Source: E44-bin32 sp034430615
GTDB lineage: Bacteria > Chloroflexota > Anaerolineae > Anaerolineales > E44-bin32
Direction of reading: 5' to 3'
DNA: 8,708 bases
Assembly: GCA_034430615.1 (NCBI GenBank)
Contig: DAOUEJ010000183.1
Coordinates: 1-8,708, forward strand
The notes under the pieces were generated by a model. That model saw only the letters and a program-made list of their open reading frames with translations. It had not been told where the DNA came from and searched no databases. The position numbers and the translations under genes are program-made. Shown piece by piece: positions 6,353 to 8,708 of the stretch; within the stretch, counting starts at the first letter, position 1; each line of letters starts with the position of its first letter.

Positions 6353-7588
6353 TCACCCAGCTTTAGTAAGCTTATTCTTCATGGCCTTTCCGAGGCGGAA
6401 GATCCCTTCATTGATCATTTCTTCCGAGGCGTTCGAGAAATTGAGGCGCATGAAATGTTCTCCGCCTTGCTCTCCCGGGTAGAAGGCGAAGCCGGGTACG
6501 TAGGCTACTTTGGCCTCTACGGCATCCTCCAGGAAATCGCGTGTATTGATTTGTTCCGGTGTCCGCGCCCAGAGGAACAGACCCCCTGCAGGACATGTGT
6601 AACGAGACTCCTCCGGCCAGTGCTCATCGATGGCATCCACCATTGCGTCCCGCCGGTTCTTGTAGACTGTTCGAAGTTTCTTGACATGCTGTTTTAGGAA
6701 TCCGCGCTGGCAGATGTCATCGGTAACCATTTGGACAAGGGTGCCGGTGTGCAAATCAGCGCCCTGTTTGGCCTGGACCAGCTTGGCAATAAGTGGCTTT
6801 GGAGCGACGACCCAGGCCAGGCGGATCCCCGGGGCAAGGGTTTTGGAAAACGTGCTCATGTAGATCGTGCGCTCGGGAGCCATGCGGAAAATGGGCGTGA
6901 TGTCATCACCCTCGAAGCGCAATTCGCCGTAGGGATCATCCTCAATCAGGACAAGGTCGTATTCACGGGCGATCTCCACCAGGCGTTCCCGGCGATCGAG
7001 CGGCAGGGTCGTGCCGGCAGGGTTGTGGAAATTGGGCAGCACATACACCATGCGCGGCCGGTGGCCGTTCTTCAGGATCGGCACGATCTCCTCCACGACC
7101 ATTCCGTCATCATCGAGGGGCACGGTGTAGAAATGCCCCTCGTAGGCGTTCCAGGCCTGGAGCGCCCCTAGATAGGTCGGCCGACTGCAAACGATGCAGT
7201 CATCGCGGTCGATGAACAATTTCCCGAGCAGATCCAACCCTTGTTGCGAACCAGACACCATGAGGATGTTATCGGCTTCGACCTGGATGCCATATTTCGA
7301 CATTACTTCCGCCAGATAGCCCTTTAGTGGAGGAAATCCTTCGGTCGGGCTGTATTGGAGCGCAATCTGCCCGGCGGTCTGGAGGATGTAATGGCAGGCC
7401 TCATCAAACTCACGCAGCGGGAAGAGCTCAGGTGCAGGCAGGCCGCCGGCGAAGGAGATGATGTTCGGCTGGGTGGTGAGTTTGAGCAGCTCCCGGATGA
7501 CAGAGCTCTTCATCCGCTGGGTGCGATGGGCTAGACGCGAGTCCCAATCGAAATTTCCGATGCGGTTGGCATTTGCCTCAGACATCAT
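6353..7588 (-). CDS. PLP-dependent aminotransferase, LysN/2-aminoadipate type (fold type I)
   Basis: The 411-residue enzyme is a class I/II aminotransferase acting in the cytoplasm. The PLP lysine is Lys249 in STFSKTLAPGIRLAW, with Arg256 nearby contacting the cofactor phosphate. Asn189 (NFHNPAG), Asp217/Asp218 and Tyr220 (IEDDPYG) hold the cofactor ring. Arg381 (FMRLNF) would bind the substrate carboxylate. The N-terminal ISFAGGLPAPELFP segment and SGSQQGLDLLGKL are typical of the LysN/kynurenine aminotransferase II group, which accepts 2-aminoadipate, leucine, aromatic amino acids or kynurenine. No lysine-biosynthesis gene is nearby, so the substrate stays open. There is no GntR-like helix-turn-helix domain, so it is not a MocR regulator. 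The start is the first of two adjacent ATGs, with GGAGG about 6 bases upstream. Length and active site are complete. Confidence 0.93.
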   Translation of the reverse strand: MMSEANANRIGNFDWDSRLAHRTQRMKSSVIRELLKLTTQPNIISFAGGLPAPELFPLREFDEACHYILQTAGQIALQYSPTEGFPPLKGYLAEVMSKYGIQVEADNILMVSGSQQGLDLLGKLFIDRDDCIVCSRPTYLGALQAWNAYEGHFYTVPLDDDGMVVEEIVPILKNGHRPRMVYVLPNFHNPAGTTLPLDRRERLVEIAREYDLVLIEDDPYGELRFEGDDITPIFRMAPERTIYMSTFSKTLAPGIRLAWVVAPKPLIAKLVQAKQGADLHTGTLVQMVTDDICQRGFLKQHVKKLRTVYKNRRDAMVDAIDEHWPEESRYTCPAGGLFLWARTPEQINTRDFLEDAVEAKVAYVPGFAFYPGEQGGEHFMRLNFSNASEEMINEGIFRLGKAMKNKLTKAG

Positions 7589-7601
7589 GCAAGCCTCCGA
7601 G

Positions 7602-7615
7602 TAGGGTCATCCCTA
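7602..7615 (-). promoter_or_regulatory. small inverted repeat in the aminotransferase leader
   Basis: TAGGG (7602-7606) and CCCTA (7611-7615) form a perfect 5-bp stem around TCAT, immediately upstream of the GGAGG ribosome site of the aminotransferase gene. It could be an operator half-site pair or a leader hairpin affecting translation. It is short enough to be chance. Confidence 0.25.
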
Positions 7616-7835
7616 TTCTGCGCATGGATCTTCCTATATGCAACTGGCCAAAGGTCTTGTTTGGTTTGACTTCTTTCCTATGTGGTCGATTCTGATAGGG
7701 TGGGGTTGCATCAACAAGCCGGGGCGAAGCGATGAGCAAACCCTGGAGTTTAACATCGCGCTGGATGCTCCAGGAAGCAAATCATCAACCAACATCATGG
7801 CGGTTGCAGCATCATGGGGGCACCTCTCCTCTTAA
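7616..7835. other. noncoding spacer with a 7-bp inverted repeat
   Basis: No credible gene is seen here. CCTGGAG (7742-7748) pairs perfectly with CTCCAGG (7768-7774) around a 19-base loop; no T-tract follows on either strand. CATCATGG occurs twice (7793-7800 and 7810-7817). Short open frames here have no ribosome site and no recognisable protein character. No convincing -35/-10 pair for the minus-strand aminotransferase gene could be picked; TTGCAT...CAGAAT just upstream of its leader is the weak best guess. Confidence 0.45.
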
Positions 7836-7876
7836 TGTCATTCCGAGGAGCGATGCGACGAGGAATACTCGGGGCA
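7836..7876 (+). repeat. interspersed extragenic repeat, TGTCATTCCGAG type
   Basis: The segment starts TGTCATTCCGAGGAGCGATG and continues to GGAATACTCGGGG. ATTCC (7840-7844) and GGAAT (7862-7866) form the stem ends around a GAGGAGCGATGCGACGA core. This matches, from memory, the short repeat family TGTCATTSCGAGGAGCGAAGCGACGARGSAATC found in many copies in several bacterial genomes, including Chloroflexota. Translated, such repeats give spurious peptides such as VIPRSDATRN, seen in one frame here. Confidence 0.6.
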
Positions 7877-7923
7877 TCTCATACGAAGTCCGGTCTCATG
7901 AGGAACTGGCATCTTGCTCTTCT

Positions 7924-7958
7924 TGCATTATGGGGATCCCTACCCAGTGGGCTCAGGA
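7924..7958 (-). repeat. degenerate interspersed repeat, copy A of a direct pair
   Basis: TGCATT, then GGGGATCCCT (7932-7941), then GCTCAGGA (7951-7958) are repeated in the same order at 8102-8140. On the minus strand the pair reads as CCNGAGC...AGGGATCCCC, resembling the GAGCG...GAGGRATC core of the neighbouring repeats. This copy is the more degraded. Confidence 0.4.
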
Positions 7959-8021
7959 AGGTACGATGAAAAAGGACGACCAGCAGAGATGAGTCTCCAC
8001 GCTCAACCAGCCCCACCCAAA

Positions 8022-8061
8022 GTGCCTCCTCGAGCGCAGCGAGAGGTCCCCGAGATGGCAC
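8022..8061 (+). repeat. interspersed repeat with GTGCC/GGCAC terminal inverted ends
   Basis: GTGCC (8022-8026) and GGCAC (8057-8061) are perfect inverted ends. Inside, CTCG (8029-8032) pairs with CGAG (8040-8043) around AGCGCAG. The core GAGCGCAGCGAGAGGTCCCCGA is of the same kind as the 7836-7876 element (GAGCG..GCGA..GAGG), in the same orientation, and looks like another member of that family. Confidence 0.5.
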
Positions 8062-8101
8062 ACTAAGATACAAGGCTCATAAATCGAATGCAGCTCACTT
8101 C

Positions 8102-8140
8102 TGCATTTCACGGGGATCCCTCGCACTACATGCTCGGGAT
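8102..8140 (-). repeat. interspersed repeat, copy B of the direct pair
   Basis: ATCCC (8116-8120) and GGGAT (8136-8140) are inverted ends. On the minus strand the element reads ATCCCGAGC...GCGAGGGATCCCCG, a close variant of the TGTCATCCCGAGCG..GCGAGGGATC repeat type. It matches the 7924-7958 copy about 180 bases away and ends a few bases beyond the T-rich tract after 5S rRNA. Confidence 0.5.
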
Positions 8141-8152
8141 TAAAAAGAAAAG
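8141..8152 (-). terminator. T-rich tract directly after 5S rRNA
   Basis: On the minus strand the last 5S base is followed at once by CTTTTCTTTTTA. Such a tract is expected at the end of an rRNA operon, but the only stem directly before it is the closing helix of 5S itself (CCAAGGGA). It may act as processing or termination site; a classical dedicated hairpin is not seen. Confidence 0.4.
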
Positions 8153-8274
8153 TCCCTTGGCAATGGCTTACTCTCCCAGGCCGTTACCAGCCAAGTACCA
8201 TCAGCGCTGACGGGCTTAACTACTGGGTTCGAGATGGGACCAGGTGTTTCCCCGCCGCCTAAATCACCAAGGGA
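8153..8274 (-). rRNA. rrf: 5S ribosomal RNA, complete
   Basis: This 122-nt minus-strand gene has 5' TCCCTTGG pairing over 8 bp with 3' CCAAGGGA, forming helix I. Internal signatures of bacterial 5S are all present: GGGGAAACACCTGGTCCCAT, CTCGAACCCAGTAGTTAAGC, GATGGTACTT and GGGAGAGTA. It follows the 23S gene at a normal short distance in the order 23S-5S. It belongs to the central protuberance of the large subunit. Ends are set from the helix and could be off by one or two bases. Confidence 0.97.
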
Positions 8275-8343
8275 CAATTCAACAAAGATAAGTTGTTAAT
8301 ATTACCGAATAGCTTCGGAAGAGCGTCAAGTTCTCCGCATCAC
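8275..8343 (-). other. 23S-5S intergenic spacer
   Basis: A 69-base spacer without a tRNA. It holds two small stems likely used in rRNA maturation: CCGAA (8305-8309) with TTCGG (8314-8318) and AACAA (8281-8285) with TTGTT (8293-8297). It is clearly more AT-rich than the flanking rRNA genes. Confidence 0.7.

Positions 8344-8708
<365 letters not shown>

Noticed and set aside
6353..7588. MocR-type regulator
   Set aside because: The aminotransferase domain starts almost at the N-terminus and no GntR helix-turn-helix domain precedes it.
7638..7835. Plus-strand open frame of 65 codons
   Set aside because: No Shine-Dalgarno sequence and no family resemblance; best explained as chance in the spacer.
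7732..7992. Plus-strand open frame of 86 codons upstream of the aminotransferase gene
   Set aside because: It crosses an interspersed repeat and yields the tell-tale repeat-derived peptide VIPRSDATRN; no ribosome site.
7836..8140. CRISPR array
   Set aside because: Repeats are degenerate, in mixed orientation and irregularly spaced, with no cas gene nearby.

Overview
The window looks like a stretch of bacterial chromosome, probably from a Chloroflexota (Anaerolineae-like) genome. That assignment is an inference. It rests on roadblock/LC7 proteins next to a small membrane protein, a single-chain M16C peptidase without a signal peptide, a LysN-type aminotransferase, and short interspersed repeats of the TGTCATTCCGAG...GAGGAAT kind beside the rRNA genes. 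Coding DNA is fairly GC-rich and spacers are visibly more AT-rich. No phage, insertion sequence, CRISPR array or plasmid signature was seen.

Layout. From 1 to 470 (minus) lies the 5' part of a DUF2807-type lipoprotein gene that runs off the left edge. It is divergent from a PlsC-like acyltransferase gene (680-1615, plus), for which a promoter at 631-660 sets the likely start. After a 266-base spacer comes a complete M16C peptidase gene of the PreP/Cym1 type (1882-4821, plus). This converges on a minus-strand operon, read right to left: a roadblock/LC7 protein with an N-terminal tail and a TTG start (6276-5857), a second roadblock/LC7 protein with a C-terminal helical domain (5860-5261, ATGA overlap), and a three-helix membrane protein (5249-4935). 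Upstream of it on the same strand is a fold-type I PLP aminotransferase gene (7588-6353).

From 7589 to 8152 there is no credible gene. The stretch holds a hairpin in the aminotransferase leader, a 7-bp inverted repeat, and at least four degenerate interspersed-repeat fragments. At the right end, on the minus strand, are a complete 5S rRNA (8274-8153) and the last ~365 nt of 23S rRNA (8708-8344), separated by a short spacer without a tRNA. Transcription of the rRNA operon therefore points toward the aminotransferase.

How the genes work together: the only clear functional unit is the roadblock-roadblock-membrane operon, which may form a membrane-associated scaffold or regulator of a small GTPase encoded elsewhere. 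The peptidase (clearing short peptides), acyltransferase (lipid acylation) and aminotransferase (amino acid metabolism) look like unrelated housekeeping neighbours. The most interesting items are the roadblock operon lacking a GTPase gene, the repeat cluster beside the rRNA operon, and the acyltransferase with an altered motif III.
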